A stretch of DNA of 64,000 nucleotides from Pseudidiomarina indica (GTDB lineage Bacteria; Pseudomonadota; Gammaproteobacteria; Enterobacterales; Alteromonadaceae): the NCBI GenBank assembly GCA_029279945.1, contig JAJUHK010000010.1, positions 27,822 through 91,821 of the forward strand, written 5' to 3'. A program made the translations under genes and the position numbers. The notes below the pieces were generated by a model. The model ran no database searches, was not told the origin of the DNA, and saw only the letters and a list, made by a program, of their open reading frames with translations. Below, piece after piece: positions 29,484 through 39,024 of this stretch. Within the stretch, counting starts at the first letter, position 1. Each line of letters opens with the position of its first letter.

Positions 29484-30281
29484 ATGGTAGCTTCAGTTTG
29501 GCGCGCCGTCAGTGGCACCGGAACGGATATTGTTGTACTCCATGGCTGGGGGCTGAATGCAAATATTTGGACGCCAGTGACTCCTGCACTCAGCGAGATT
29601 GGCCGTCTGCACCGACTCGATCTGCCTGGCTATGGGGAGTCGCCGTGGCCTGAGAACTGCCCACTAACCTTTGCCAACCTTTGTGAACTAACGCTCGCCG
29701 CCCTGCCCCAACGCTGCCATCTTATTGGTTGGTCATTGGGGGGCTTGGTGGCAACTGAGCTAGCTTTGCGCCATCCACACCGCTTTTACAGCGTCACCAG
29801 CGTCGCATCCTCGCCATATTTCCCAGCAACTGCTGATTGGCCGGGGATTGACCCGCACGTCCTGACTACATTTGCCAAGCAACTCAGTAAAGATTTTAAA
29901 CGGACGGTGGAGCGTTTTTTAGCACTGCAATCCTATGGCTCACCCCATGCCCGTGCCGACGTCAAACAAATTAAGGAATGGTTGTTTGCAAAACCCATGG
30001 CATCTGTCGAGGTTTTGGACGCCAGTTTAGATATGTTAGCGCACGTTGATTTGCGTCCACGTTTACCCGAGCTGTCTGTACCGTTCTTTAGAATTTATGG
30101 CAAACTCGATGCCTTAGTTCCCAAAGCTGTGGCCAGCCGTGTGACGGAAATGATCCCAACGAGTCCTTATTACATTGCTGAGAAATGTAGCCATGCGCCT
30201 TTTATTAGTGATACCCAAGAATTCCTAGCACACCTAATACCTTTCATTCAGCAGCATCAACCAGCAGTGGCCATCACTTAA
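29484..30281 (+). CDS. bioH: pimeloyl-[acyl-carrier protein] methyl ester esterase
   Basis: BioH removes the methyl group from pimeloyl-ACP methyl ester, finishing the pimeloyl moiety for biotin. The 265-residue alpha/beta hydrolase has the family opening [13 protein letters not shown]. Its nucleophile is Ser84 in GWSLGG, with Asp209 (GKLDALVP) and His237 (CSHAPF). The gntX/bioH adjacency supports the call. Its stop overlaps the convergent mutM stop by 4 bp. Confidence 0.93.
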   Translation: MVASVWRAVSGTGTDIVVLHGWGLNANIWTPVTPALSEIGRLHRLDLPGYGESPWPENCPLTFANLCELTLAALPQRCHLIGWSLGGLVATELALRHPHRFYSVTSVASSPYFPATADWPGIDPHVLTTFAKQLSKDFKRTVERFLALQSYGSPHARADVKQIKEWLFAKPMASVEVLDASLDMLAHVDLRPRLPELSVPFFRIYGKLDALVPKAVASRVTEMIPTSPYYIAEKCSHAPFISDTQEFLAHLIPFIQQHQPAVAIT

Positions 30282-31093
30282 CGCTGACAGCGCGGACAAT
30301 ATACGGTACTGCGCTGTCCGAGCCGGATTTCTTTTAACCGCGTCCGACATACCATACACATCTTACCACCGCGGCCGTACACCATGAGTTCCTGTTTAAA
30401 ATAACCCGGCTGTCCATCGACCTGGGTGAAGTCTTGTAGTGTCGTGCCACCTTGTGCAATGGCCTTAGTCAATGTGTCTTTAATGATGGGCACCAACTGC
30501 TGATAGCGCTTTAAGCTAATCCGGCCAGCGGCGCGCTGGGGATGAATTCCAGCCTTGAACAAGGCTTCATTCGCATAAATGTTACCTACCCCTACCACAA
30601 TATGGTTATCCATGATAAAGGTTTTAATGGCTTGCTGACGGCCCCGTGAGGACTGGTATAATATGTCTGCGGTAAAAGCATCGGTCAGCGGCTCTGGTCC
30701 AAGCCCCTGCAACAACGGATGGCCGCTGCTTGGATGTTCTGCACTATATAACCAACAGCCAAAGCGGCGCGGATCGTTATAGCGCAAACTCCACCCCGAC
30801 TGTAGCACCAGATCGATATGATCATGTTTCACCGCCGGCGTCGCGCTAGGAATAACCCGCAGCGCTCCCGACATTCCTAAATGAACTATCACATACCCTT
30901 GCGTTGTGTGAATAATTAAATACTTCGCACGTCGTTCTACCGCTAGTATTTGGGCACCAGCAAGTTCATTTAACTCGGGTGATACGGGCCACCGTAGACG
31001 CGTATCGCGCACGATGATCTGCGTAATGGTTTGCCCCACCAAATGAGGCTCTATACCACGTCGGCTTACTTCAACTTCAGGTAATTCAGGCAT
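30278..31093 (-). CDS. mutM: formamidopyrimidine-DNA glycosylase
   Basis: MutM excises 8-oxoguanine and formamidopyrimidines and nicks the strand. The 271-residue protein begins [13 protein letters not shown], with Pro2 as catalytic nucleophile and Glu3 as acid. It ends in a four-Cys zinc finger: CMVC then CPRC. Length and both ends match the family exactly. In enterics the order is rpmB-rpmG-mutM; here an oxygenase gene lies between rpmG and mutM. Confidence 0.98.
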   Translation of the reverse strand: MPELPEVEVSRRGIEPHLVGQTITQIIVRDTRLRWPVSPELNELAGAQILAVERRAKYLIIHTTQGYVIVHLGMSGALRVIPSATPAVKHDHIDLVLQSGWSLRYNDPRRFGCWLYSAEHPSSGHPLLQGLGPEPLTDAFTADILYQSSRGRQQAIKTFIMDNHIVVGVGNIYANEALFKAGIHPQRAAGRISLKRYQQLVPIIKDTLTKAIAQGGTTLQDFTQVDGQPGYFKQELMVYGRGGKMCMVCRTRLKEIRLGQRSTVYCPRCQR

Positions 31094-31234
31094 CGAAAAA
31101 TCACTTTATGAGTACGATGAATAACACTAGCGTCACACCTAAGTACTGTGGTAAAACGCTCTCCAGCTACGGGGTTGCACCATTATAGCGAGACTCATTG
31201 GGAATGTCTGTGACGAAGGAGTTATCCAGTAATT

Positions 31235-31891
31235 ATGTCTATTTTGACGCGGCCTTTAAAGGCCTTTCACGTACAATTAAGTGCCATAGATTTCGAGCAA
31301 CTGGCGGCACAAGGTTATCTCATTGTGCCGCAATTTATGAACCAACCCACCTACCAAGCACTCTATCAATACGCTCAATCTCTGACACCTAACGACTGGC
31401 ATCCCGCTGGGATTGGTCGCGGTGAACAATACACCCAAAACACTGCCGTTCGTCGCGATCGAATCCGTTGGTTACAGCCTGACGAGGGCATCGAGCAAGC
31501 TTATCTAAGCGCTATGGAAGAGCTTCGTTTGTTAGTCAATCGAGAACTCTTTATGGGGCTATTTGATTATGAATGCCATCTAGCTCACTACCCACCCGGC
31601 GCATTTTATCGCAAGCATCTTGATGCTTTCAAAGGACGCAGTAATCGACGCTTAACAACTGTTTGTTATCTCAATCCTGATTGGCGTGCTGTGGATGGGG
31701 GGCAGTTGATTCTTTACGGCAAAAACGGACAAATTCTTGAAACGATTTTACCCAAAGCCGGCAAATTGGTTATTTTCTTAAGTGAAGTGTTCATTCATGA
31801 GGTGGCGACGGGCCATCGCGATCGCTACAGCATTACTGGATGGTATCGTGTCAATGCCAGTATTAATGGAGTGATTGATCCAACCAATTAA
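31235..31891 (+). CDS. 2-oxoglutarate/Fe(II)-dependent oxygenase (prolyl 4-hydroxylase-like)
   Basis: The 218-residue protein has the double-stranded beta-helix motifs of 2OG-Fe(II) oxygenases. Fe ligands are His128 and Asp130 in KHLDAF and His188 in FIHEV; Arg197 in RYSITGWYR should bind 2-oxoglutarate. The pattern is close to SM-20/EGL-9-type prolyl hydroxylases. Some bacterial members act on ribosomal proteins or EF-Tu, so its place beside rpmG-rpmB is suggestive, though the substrate here is unknown. AAGGAG lies 13 bp before ATG 31235. Confidence 0.85.
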   Translation: MSILTRPLKAFHVQLSAIDFEQLAAQGYLIVPQFMNQPTYQALYQYAQSLTPNDWHPAGIGRGEQYTQNTAVRRDRIRWLQPDEGIEQAYLSAMEELRLLVNRELFMGLFDYECHLAHYPPGAFYRKHLDAFKGRSNRRLTTVCYLNPDWRAVDGGQLILYGKNGQILETILPKAGKLVIFLSEVFIHEVATGHRDRYSITGWYRVNASINGVIDPTN

Positions 31892-31916
31892 AACTGGGAC
31901 GCATGAATGTTAGACA

Positions 31917-31946
31917 CAAAAAAACCCAGTAACAACTGGGCTTTTT
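31917..31946. terminator. bidirectional intrinsic terminator
   Basis: CCCAGT (31925-31930) and ACTGGG (31935-31940) pair around AACA, with an A-run before and a T-run after. It serves the oxygenase gene on the plus strand and rpmB-rpmG on the minus strand. Confidence 0.88.
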
Positions 31947-31968
31947 GTGCTTAATCTGCAGTAGAAGC

Positions 31969-32124
31969 TTACTTGATCTTAGCTTCTTTGAAAATCACGT
32001 GCTTACGAACCACAGGATCGTATTTTTTGATTTCCATTTTTTCTGGCATGTTACGCTTGTTCTTGTCGGTGGTGTAAAAGTAACCAGTACCGGCAGAAGA
32101 AACGAGACGGATCTTATCACGCAT
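31969..32124 (-). CDS. rpmG: 50S ribosomal protein L33
   Basis: This 51-residue basic protein reads [19 protein letters not shown] at its start and ends VIFKEAKIK, the L33 pattern. It is the cysteine-free (non-zinc) form. It lies 11 bp downstream of rpmB in the usual rpmB-rpmG operon and is followed by an intrinsic terminator. Confidence 0.97.
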   Translation of the reverse strand: MRDKIRLVSSAGTGYFYTTDKNKRNMPEKMEIKKYDPVVRKHVIFKEAKIK

Positions 32125-32135
32125 GGTCTAATTCC

Positions 32136-32372
32136 TTACACTTTCTCGCCACGAGCGCGCAAATCAGCGAGCACCGCGTCGATACCATTTTTATCGATAA
32201 TACGCATTCCTTTAGTCGAAACACGCAACTTAACCCAACGCTTTTCTGATTCTACCCAGAAGCGGTGTGATTGTAGGTTCGGCAGGAAACGACGCTTGGT
32301 CGCATTGCGCGCGTGAGAACGGTTATTACCGGTAACCGGACGCTTTCCTGTAACTTGACATACTTGTGACAT
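32136..32372 (-). CDS. rpmB: 50S ribosomal protein L28
   Basis: The 78-residue protein has the L28 opening [20 protein letters not shown] and the RRFLPNLQ and LRVSTKGMR segments. It heads the rpmB-rpmG operon, driven by the strong promoter at 32447-32475. GGAGTAAATAAACG precedes the ATG. Confidence 0.98.
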   Translation of the reverse strand: MSQVCQVTGKRPVTGNNRSHARNATKRRFLPNLQSHRFWVESEKRWVKLRVSTKGMRIIDKNGIDAVLADLRARGEKV

Positions 32373-32446
32373 CGTTTATTTACTCCAAAATTGCTTCAAG
32401 CTCGCCTGTCGCCCATCGCGGCCTTGCCTTGAATCCGAGGGCGCAT

Positions 32447-32475
32447 TTTATACAGCAAATCGGCCCGGTAATCAA
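32447..32475 (-). promoter_or_regulatory. sigma-70 promoter of rpmB-rpmG
   Basis: On the minus strand TTGATT (32475-32470), a 17-bp spacer and TATAAA (32452-32447) give a near-ideal promoter. It is followed by a GC-rich discriminator (ATGCGCCC), typical of stringently controlled ribosomal promoters. It lies 75 bp upstream of the rpmB ATG. Confidence 0.8.
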
Positions 32476-32530
32476 GTGATCGCTGATATTTTTTGATCGT
32501 TTTGATCCTGTAAACGGCGGCGCTACTTTA

Positions 32531-33208
32531 CTACAAGAGACCTCGTTCAGCAAATGAAACTGGTGTTCCTGAGCCAATAACGAAGTGATCCAAAAGCGCA
32601 ACGTCGATCATTCCTAGTGCGCGTTTGAGTCGCTCGGTGACGCGTTGGTCTGCCTGACTAGGCTCCGCTACTCCGGACGGATGATTGTGCGCAAGAATAA
32701 CAGCTGCGGCATTATATTGCATAACTAATTTTAGTACTTCCCGCGGGTAAACCGGGGCGGCATTAATAGTACCTTGAAATAATTCAACATATTTTAGTAA
32801 GCGATGTTGACTATCAAGCAGCAACACAACAAAAACTTCTCGCTCTTGGTGACGTAATTGTGCAGTCAGATAATCTCGAACCATTTGTGGACGCGTAAAG
32901 CCATCGTCTCGCTGCAACTCCCAGGCTAGATAACGGCGGGCAATTTCCATGACCACTTGCAGCTGCATGACGCGAGCCGGCCCCATACCTGGTTGCTGTA
33001 ATAGCGATTCAGCGGGCGCACTTAACATTCCACCAATGCCATCAAAAGCGTTAAGTAAATCACGGGCAAAGGTCACCACATCTTTTCCGCGAATACCTGT
33101 TCCCAGTAAGATGGCAAGTAATTCAGCATCGCTAAGTGTAGCGACGCCCAACTCAGCCATTTTCTCTCGTGGACGCTCGCTGGCAGGCCAATCCTTGACT
33201 GAACTCAT
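32531..33208 (-). CDS. radC: RadC family JAB1/MPN-type protein
   Basis: The 225-residue protein joins an N-terminal helix-hairpin-helix region (LQQPGMGPARVMQL near residue 70) to a C-terminal JAMM metalloprotease-like domain. The metal motif is His174, His176 and Asp187 in HNHPSGVAEPSQAD. The DNA-repair function once given to RadC is not well supported; the biochemical role remains open. The coaBC-radC-rpmB order matches enterics. Confidence 0.94.
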   Translation of the reverse strand: MSSVKDWPASERPREKMAELGVATLSDAELLAILLGTGIRGKDVVTFARDLLNAFDGIGGMLSAPAESLLQQPGMGPARVMQLQVVMEIARRYLAWELQRDDGFTRPQMVRDYLTAQLRHQEREVFVVLLLDSQHRLLKYVELFQGTINAAPVYPREVLKLVMQYNAAAVILAHNHPSGVAEPSQADQRVTERLKRALGMIDVALLDHFVIGSGTPVSFAERGLL

Positions 33209-33287
33209 AACAATTCCCTCTACTCGGTTAGTGACAGCTATCGAGTGTACTTGGGTGAATAACCTGTGCCACGAGCTGGTTTAGAAT

Positions 33288-33299
33288 GTGAGCGCTCAC
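33288..33299. promoter_or_regulatory. 12-bp perfect palindrome GTGAGCGCTCAC, candidate SlmA or LacI-type site
   Basis: The perfect palindrome GTGAGCGCTCAC lies in the 277-bp gap between divergent radC and coaBC. It differs from the published SlmA-binding consensus GTGAGTACTCAC only in the two central bases, and slmA is the second gene downstream. It also equals the core of the ideal lac operator, but no LacI-family gene is in the window. Confidence 0.45.
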
Positions 33300-33485
33300 T
33301 ATGCATCTGTTACATTAAAAATTTACAATAACGCTGTTATCGGACGCTAAATGATGAATTTTGTCGATACCAAATTCCGTAGTCGCACTTAATTCGAGCT
33401 TATGATAAGTTTACGTAAATTTTGTAAAGTCCTGCTACAATCGCCTCACTGTTGCGATAGAGGCTCTGACAACGTGGATAATCAT

Positions 33486-34703
33486 ATGAATTCGCTTGCA
33501 CAAAAGCGCATCCTGATAGGTATTAGCGGTGGTATCGCAGCCTATAAAATCCCTGAATTAGTACGCCGTCTTAAAGATCTCGGGGCCGATGTACGCTGTG
33601 TCATGACCCAAGGGGCACAAGCCTTTATTACCCCGTTAACCTTACAAGCGGTATCTGGTAATCCAGTTCACCATGACTTGCTCGACCCTGCGGCTGAAGC
33701 GGCTATGGGGCATATTGAATTAGCGAAGTGGGCAGACCTTATCATGATCGCCCCGGCCTCGGCGAACGTCCTTGCGCAATTAGCACATGGGCATGCGAGC
33801 GATTTACTCTCTACCTTAATACTAGCAACCACGGCACCAGTATATGTGGCGCCAGCCATGAACCAACAAATGTGGGCCCAGCCAGCAGTCCAGGCGAATT
33901 GCCAACGCCTGCGGGAGTATGGCATGACGCTGATAACTCCAGACAACGGAGCGCAGGCCTGTGGCGATATTGGTGCGGGACGGATGCCAGAACCACTTGC
34001 GCTACGCGACATTATTTGCCAACACTTTCAGCCTCGTAGCCAGCTGCTTGCTGGCAAATCAGTGTTGATCACCGCCGGTCCAACCCGTGAAGCTATAGAC
34101 CCAGTACGCTATCTGAGCAATCACAGCTCCGGCAAAATGGGCTTTGCACTTGCGGCTGCTGCGCAACAACTCGGAGCAACAGTCACCCTTGTGACCGGTC
34201 CAGTGCAGTTAGCAACGCCAACCGACGTCACTCGTATTGATGTGGTCAGCGCCGAAGACATGTATCAGGCCGTGATGAATCACATCGATCAAGCGGATGT
34301 ATTTATTGGCTGTGCAGCAGTTGCTGATTATCGTCCAGAGCTGGTCGCGACGAGCAAAATAAAGAAAAGCCAGGACACGATGCACTTGGCCTTGATTAAA
34401 AACCCCGACATTCTGGCCAGCGTGGCCAGCTTACCGAATCCGCCTTTTACTATTGGTTTTGCCGCTGAAACAAATGATGTGGTGCAGTATGCACAGCGTA
34501 AGCTTGAGCAAAAACGCATACGGCTCATTGCTGCAAACGACGTCAGTGATACCAACATTGGCTTCAATAGTGATGTCAATGCAATGCATTTGTTGTGGCA
34601 AGATAAACAAGGCCAATTACAGCAATTAAGCCTAGATCGAGCCAATAAACTGCAGATCGCTACACAATTGTTGCAACATGCTGCAACGTTAATGAATAAC
34701 TGA
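33486..34703 (+). CDS. coaBC: bifunctional phosphopantothenoylcysteine decarboxylase/phosphopantothenate-cysteine ligase
   Basis: CoaBC condenses 4'-phosphopantothenate with cysteine (CTP-dependent) and decarboxylates the product, two steps of CoA synthesis. The 405-residue protein has an N-terminal flavodoxin-like CoaC domain ([18 protein letters not shown]) and a C-terminal CoaB domain ([21 protein letters not shown] split from GKMG by HSS). ATG 33486 gives the standard N-terminus; an open frame to 33402 would add 28 unlikely residues. slmA follows 25 bp on; dut, which separates these genes in enterics, is absent. Confidence 0.97.
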   Translation: MNSLAQKRILIGISGGIAAYKIPELVRRLKDLGADVRCVMTQGAQAFITPLTLQAVSGNPVHHDLLDPAAEAAMGHIELAKWADLIMIAPASANVLAQLAHGHASDLLSTLILATTAPVYVAPAMNQQMWAQPAVQANCQRLREYGMTLITPDNGAQACGDIGAGRMPEPLALRDIICQHFQPRSQLLAGKSVLITAGPTREAIDPVRYLSNHSSGKMGFALAAAAQQLGATVTLVTGPVQLATPTDVTRIDVVSAEDMYQAVMNHIDQADVFIGCAAVADYRPELVATSKIKKSQDTMHLALIKNPDILASVASLPNPPFTIGFAAETNDVVQYAQRKLEQKRIRLIAANDVSDTNIGFNSDVNAMHLLWQDKQGQLQQLSLDRANKLQIATQLLQHAATLMNN

Positions 34704-34728
34704 TGAGATAAGAGCAAAGGAGTTCGGC

Positions 34729-35313
34729 GTGGCCGCGAAACAAGATCGTAAACAAGAAATATTAGCTGCCTTAGCAACCATGTTAGAAACCAGCCCTGGA
34801 CAACGGATCACTACCGCCCGCTTAGCGGCCGAAGTTGGCGTTTCCGAAGCGGCACTGTATCGCCATTTTCCGTCGAAGGCAAAAATGTTCGAAGGCTTAA
34901 TTGATTTTACTGAAGATGCACTATTATCACGGGTTAACCAAATTCTCGAAAACGAAAAAGATACCGTCGTGCGCTGTGAAATGATTGTACGTTTGGTCCT
35001 CACCTTTGTAGAACGAAACCCCGGGATAACACGGATTCTTACCGGTGATGCATTACTTGGCGAACACGAGCGATTACGCGGTCGCGTCCTTGGTGTGTTT
35101 GAGAAAATTGAAGCGAATTTAAAACAAGTACTACGTGAGCGCAGACTGCGTGAACAAGTGCGGGGGAGCTTAGATGAAGGGATGCTCGCCAATTTAGTGA
35201 TGGCTTATGCCGATGGAAAGATTGTGCAATTTGTGCGCTCGGAATTCCGTCGAGCACCCACTGAACATTTCGATGAGCAATGGCAGACCATCGCTCACCA
35301 GCTGCTCAGTTAA
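34729..35313 (+). CDS. slmA: nucleoid occlusion factor SlmA
   Basis: SlmA is a TetR-family protein that binds chromosomal sites and blocks FtsZ assembly over the nucleoid. The 194-residue protein has the TetR helix-turn-helix ([24 protein letters not shown] split across residues 24-47) and the SlmA-specific [18 protein letters not shown] segment. It starts with GTG 34729, with AAGGAG 6 bp upstream. Its 3' end overlaps the convergent gpsA stop by 4 bp. Confidence 0.96.
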   Translation: MAAKQDRKQEILAALATMLETSPGQRITTARLAAEVGVSEAALYRHFPSKAKMFEGLIDFTEDALLSRVNQILENEKDTVVRCEMIVRLVLTFVERNPGITRILTGDALLGEHERLRGRVLGVFEKIEANLKQVLRERRLREQVRGSLDEGMLANLVMAYADGKIVQFVRSEFRRAPTEHFDEQWQTIAHQLLS

Positions 35314-36323
35314 TTCTCGTTATTTTCAGATTTACGCGCTCGACTCAGCAGGTTGATTGCAGCTTGCTGAGGCGTAGTGTCACCATAGAGCACATCGTAT
35401 AGTTGCTCACAAATGGGCATTTCAACGCCATGGCGTTTGGCTAACATCACCACTTCGCGAGTATTGCGATAACCCTCTACCGCTTGACCAATATCCTTCA
35501 TGGCCTGTTCCAGCGACTGCCCTTGTCCTAAAGCAAGGCCTAACCGACGGTTGCGAGATTGATTATCGGTGCAGGTTAGAATGAGATCCCCTAGCCCAGC
35601 CATACCAGTAAAGGTTTCTGGCTTAGCACCAAGCTTTAAGCCCAGCCGCGTTAACTCTGCTAACCCACGGGTAATCAATGCAGTGCGTGCATTGGCACCA
35701 AAGCCGACGCCGTCAGCCATACCTGCACCAATGGCAATGACATTTTTGACCGCGCCACCCAATTGCACCCCAATAAAATCATCATTGGTATACACCCGGA
35801 AGCTGCGGTCGCAATGCAGTAGCTCGGATAACTCTTCAACAAAAGCGGGATCAGTGGATGACATCGAAATAGCCGTGGGCAAACCTTTCGCCATTTCCAT
35901 CGCAAAGGTTGGTCCGGATAGGACTGCTAAGGCGTGTTTACCTTCTAAGATTTCTTCGGCAACTTCAAATAGGAGCCGGCCCGTGTCAGGCTCTAGCCCT
36001 TTCGTTGCCCATGCCACACGAGCAGTAGCACTTAAATGTGGCTTGATATCACGCAGTACTTGGGCGAATCCGCTACTTGGGACAACCACCACGATATTGT
36101 CGCAGTCTTGTACGGCCGCAACGATATCATCCGTCACGTGAAGTGTGTCGGGCAGCTGAATGCCTGGCAAATAACGCGTATTTTCACGCGTCTTGGCCAT
36201 GTCAGCAACTTGCTCTGTATCACGCCCCCACAAACAAACGTGGGTGCCCTTGCGAGCAAAGCAAAGTGCTAGGGCAGTTCCATAAGAACCGGCACCTAGC
36301 ACTGTGACCTGCGACTGACGCAT
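35310..36323 (-). CDS. gpsA: NAD(P)-dependent glycerol-3-phosphate dehydrogenase
   Basis: GpsA reduces dihydroxyacetone phosphate to sn-glycerol-3-phosphate for phospholipid synthesis, feeding PlsB. The 337-residue protein has the N-terminal dinucleotide fold [10 protein letters not shown] and the catalytic-lysine segment [13 protein letters not shown]. It follows secB by 14 bp, the usual secB-gpsA pairing. Confidence 0.97.
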   Translation of the reverse strand: MRQSQVTVLGAGSYGTALALCFARKGTHVCLWGRDTEQVADMAKTRENTRYLPGIQLPDTLHVTDDIVAAVQDCDNIVVVVPSSGFAQVLRDIKPHLSATARVAWATKGLEPDTGRLLFEVAEEILEGKHALAVLSGPTFAMEMAKGLPTAISMSSTDPAFVEELSELLHCDRSFRVYTNDDFIGVQLGGAVKNVIAIGAGMADGVGFGANARTALITRGLAELTRLGLKLGAKPETFTGMAGLGDLILTCTDNQSRNRRLGLALGQGQSLEQAMKDIGQAVEGYRNTREVVMLAKRHGVEMPICEQLYDVLYGDTTPQQAAINLLSRARKSENNEN

Positions 36324-36337
36324 TGCGTTAAATTAAA

Positions 36338-36850
36338 TTAAGCGTCAGCTTGAGCAGCAGGTTGTTGCTGGCGTTGCTGCTGTTCGGCAACATGCTGCGC
36401 AAAAATCGCATCAAAGTTGATTGGTGCAATGTTCAATTGTGGGAACGTTGCACGGCCTACTAAACTCGCCAAGCACTCACGCGCATAAGGGAATAAAATT
36501 GTTGGGCAGTACGCGCCTAACAAATGTGCACGCTGTTGCTCCGGAATATTTTCAGTCACGGTAAAGATACCGGCTTGGTGCACTTCAGCAATGAAAGCAA
36601 CGGTATCACCTAGCTTATTTGTTGCAGTGATCTTCAGCACCACTTCGTACACGCCATCTTCAATTTTTTCGTTGCGTACATTGAGGTCAATATTGAGCTC
36701 AGGGTTCCACTCTTGGCGAAATACTTGCGGTGCGTTAGGTGCTTCGAACGAAACATCTTTGGTATACACGCGTTGAATTTGGAATGCTTGTTGTTGTTCC
36801 TGTTGCGCTTCGTTTTGAGCGGCGCCATTTACTTGCTGTTCATCAGCCAT
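36338..36850 (-). CDS. secB: protein-export chaperone SecB
   Basis: SecB keeps preproteins unfolded and hands them to SecA. The 170-residue acidic protein has the SecB core ([20 protein letters not shown], then [17 protein letters not shown]) and a Gln/Ala-rich tail. The Gln-rich N-terminal extension is a little longer than in E. coli SecB (155 residues). It sits between yibN and gpsA. Confidence 0.97.
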   Translation of the reverse strand: MADEQQVNGAAQNEAQQEQQQAFQIQRVYTKDVSFEAPNAPQVFRQEWNPELNIDLNVRNEKIEDGVYEVVLKITATNKLGDTVAFIAEVHQAGIFTVTENIPEQQRAHLLGAYCPTILFPYARECLASLVGRATFPQLNIAPINFDAIFAQHVAEQQQRQQQPAAQADA

Positions 36851-36886
36851 GGGTCTACTTCCTATGCTTGCTAATAGTTACACTTG

Positions 36887-37315
36887 TTATTTCTTTACCA
36901 GCGGAAAACTGGCGCCCTGCCAAGCGGCGATACCGCCTTGCAATACGGCAACTTGTTCAAAGCCTGCTTTACTCAGCGACGCAGCCGCTGCTCGCGCAGT
37001 CATGCCCGTTGCACATACTACTACGATGGGGGCTGATTTGTATTTCTCAAGAGCTTGCAACTCATTATTTCGGATCTTTTCAGCGGTTAAATGAATTGCG
37101 CCTTGAATGTGCCCCTTACGGTACTCGTCTAGCGACCGAATATCAACATACACACCATCATTGCGGTTGAGCAATAAGGTCGCTTGCTGCGGGTCTAACA
37201 TATTGACTTTTGAGGTTGCGCTTTTCACGTAACTGACAATAATCGCGATCAAGAGGATGACCCACAATAAGCTCATAAAATAGTGGTCCATCGCGAAAGC
37301 GAGTAGTTGATCCAT
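36887..37315 (-). CDS. YibN-like membrane-anchored rhodanese
   Basis: This protein of about 142 residues has one N-terminal transmembrane helix (about 14-33) and a rhodanese domain with active Cys in VVVCATGMTARAA. The frame is open to 37450, but ATG 37315 with CTGGAG upstream gives the length of E. coli YibN (143) and its membrane start. In enterics the order is yibN-grxC-secB-gpsA; grxC is missing here. Confidence 0.9.
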   Translation of the reverse strand: MDQLLAFAMDHYFMSLLWVILLIAIIVSYVKSATSKVNMLDPQQATLLLNRNDGVYVDIRSLDEYRKGHIQGAIHLTAEKIRNNELQALEKYKSAPIVVVCATGMTARAAAASLSKAGFEQVAVLQGGIAAWQGASFPLVKK

Positions 37316-37485
37316 GGGGTTACTTACTCCAGTTGAAATTAACAAGGCACAGAGTATACCGCCTGTAACAGATGTTGCCAGCAAAATTTGCCACGACAAA
37401 GCAGTCGGAATAGGTGCGTCTTGCGATAAAATCGCATAAAATAAGCTCAATATTATGAAATTACTGTAAAACCATAGAGGATGTC

Positions 37486-39024
37486 ATGGCGAAGCCAAAT
37501 ACACCATTAGCGCTTATTATTCTTGATGGCTGGGGTTACCGTGAAGCGGCACCAGACAACGCCATCGCTGCAGCGCACACACCGAATATGGATAAATTGT
37601 GGGCCACCTGCCCCCGTACACTCATCGACGGTTCGGGCATGGCAGTTGGTTTGCCTGACGGCCAAATGGGAAACTCTGAAGTTGGTCACGTTAACCTAGG
37701 CGCCGGGCGTGTGGTGTATCAAGACTTTACACGGATTAGCAAGGCTATTGCCGACGGAGACTTTTTTACCAACCCTGTACTAACGCAAGGTATTGATGCT
37801 GCTGTGGCTACAGATAACGCTGTTCACATTATGGGGTTATTGTCTCCAGGCGGCGTACACAGCCACGAAGACCATCTGGTAGCAATGGTGGAGATGGCAG
37901 CCCAACGTGGCGCAAAACAAATTTATGTCCATGGTTTCCTCGATGGTCGTGATACCCCACCACGGTCAGCATTGACAACCATTGAACGCTTTGAAGCATT
38001 ATTTAAGCGCTTAGGTGTAGGTCGCTTTGCTAGCATCTGTGGCCGCTATTTCGCCATGGACCGCGATCAGCGCTGGGATCGCGTCGCACAAGCGTGGCAA
38101 GTCGTTGTCCATGGTCAAGCACCATTCCAAGCGGATACTGCAGCGGCTGGTCTTGCAGCAGCTTATGCGCGAGAAGAAAGTGATGAGTTTGTCAAGCCTA
38201 CTCGCATTGGCGAACCGGCACCAATCACCAACGGCGACAGCGTATTCTTTATGAACTTCCGCGCTGATCGAGCGCGTGAATTAAGCCATGCATTTTTAGA
38301 TACAGACTTCGCCGGGTTTGACCGAGGCGTCGTCCCTAAATTGGCTGCCTATGTCATGCTCACAGAATATGCTGCCGATTTACGGGGCCCAATTGCCTTC
38401 CCGCCAGAACCACTCACCAACGTGTTGGGGGAATGGTTAGCGAAACATAACTATACTCAACTACGTATTTCCGAAACCGAGAAATACGCTCACGTCACCT
38501 TCTTTTTTAGCGGTGGTCGGGAGGAAACTTTCCCTGGCGAACAACGCGTATTAATACCGTCCCCTCCAGTTGCTACCTACGACTTACAACCTGAGATGAG
38601 CTCGGAAGCATTAACTGATGCGTTGGTTGACGCCATTGAAAATCGGCAATTCGATGTGATTGTTTGTAACTACCCAAACGGTGACATGGTTGGTCACACT
38701 GGCAACTTTGCAGCCACAGTAAAGGCAGTTGAAGCTGTGGACCGATGCATCGGACGTGTGGTAGCAGCATTAGCAAAAGTTGGCGGCGAATGCCTCATTA
38801 CTGCTGACCATGGCAATGCCGAGCAAATGCAAGACCATAATACGGGCCAATCCCATACTGCTCACACCAGTGAGTTGGTTCCTTTCATTTATGTAGGCCG
38901 ACCTGCGGAAGCTCGTGCAGGAGGCGTGCTATCGGACGTTGCCCCGACGATGTTGCACTTGCTTGGCTTAGAACAACCCGCGGAAATGACGGGTTCGCCT
39001 ATTGTGAAGCTCTCGCAGCCGTGA
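37486..39024 (+). CDS. gpmI: 2,3-bisphosphoglycerate-independent phosphoglycerate mutase
   Basis: GpmI interconverts 3- and 2-phosphoglycerate through a phosphoserine and two Mn2+ ions. The 512-residue protein has the opening [11 protein letters not shown] with the metal Asp, Ser64 in GNSEVGH as the phosphorylated residue, and the late metal motifs ADHGNAEQM and HT. A good ribosome site (AGAGGATGTC) precedes the ATG. It heads the conserved gpmI-envC-yibQ run. Confidence 0.98.
   Translation: MAKPNTPLALIILDGWGYREAAPDNAIAAAHTPNMDKLWATCPRTLIDGSGMAVGLPDGQMGNSEVGHVNLGAGRVVYQDFTRISKAIADGDFFTNPVLTQGIDAAVATDNAVHIMGLLSPGGVHSHEDHLVAMVEMAAQRGAKQIYVHGFLDGRDTPPRSALTTIERFEALFKRLGVGRFASICGRYFAMDRDQRWDRVAQAWQVVVHGQAPFQADTAAAGLAAAYAREESDEFVKPTRIGEPAPITNGDSVFFMNFRADRARELSHAFLDTDFAGFDRGVVPKLAAYVMLTEYAADLRGPIAFPPEPLTNVLGEWLAKHNYTQLRISETEKYAHVTFFFSGGREETFPGEQRVLIPSPPVATYDLQPEMSSEALTDALVDAIENRQFDVIVCNYPNGDMVGHTGNFAATVKAVEAVDRCIGRVVAALAKVGGECLITADHGNAEQMQDHNTGQSHTAHTSELVPFIYVGRPAEARAGGVLSDVAPTMLHLLGLEQPAEMTGSPIVKLSQP

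Noticed and set aside
33288..33299. lac operator
   Set aside because: The core matches the ideal lac operator, but there is no LacI-family or sugar gene nearby; SlmA or chance is more likely.
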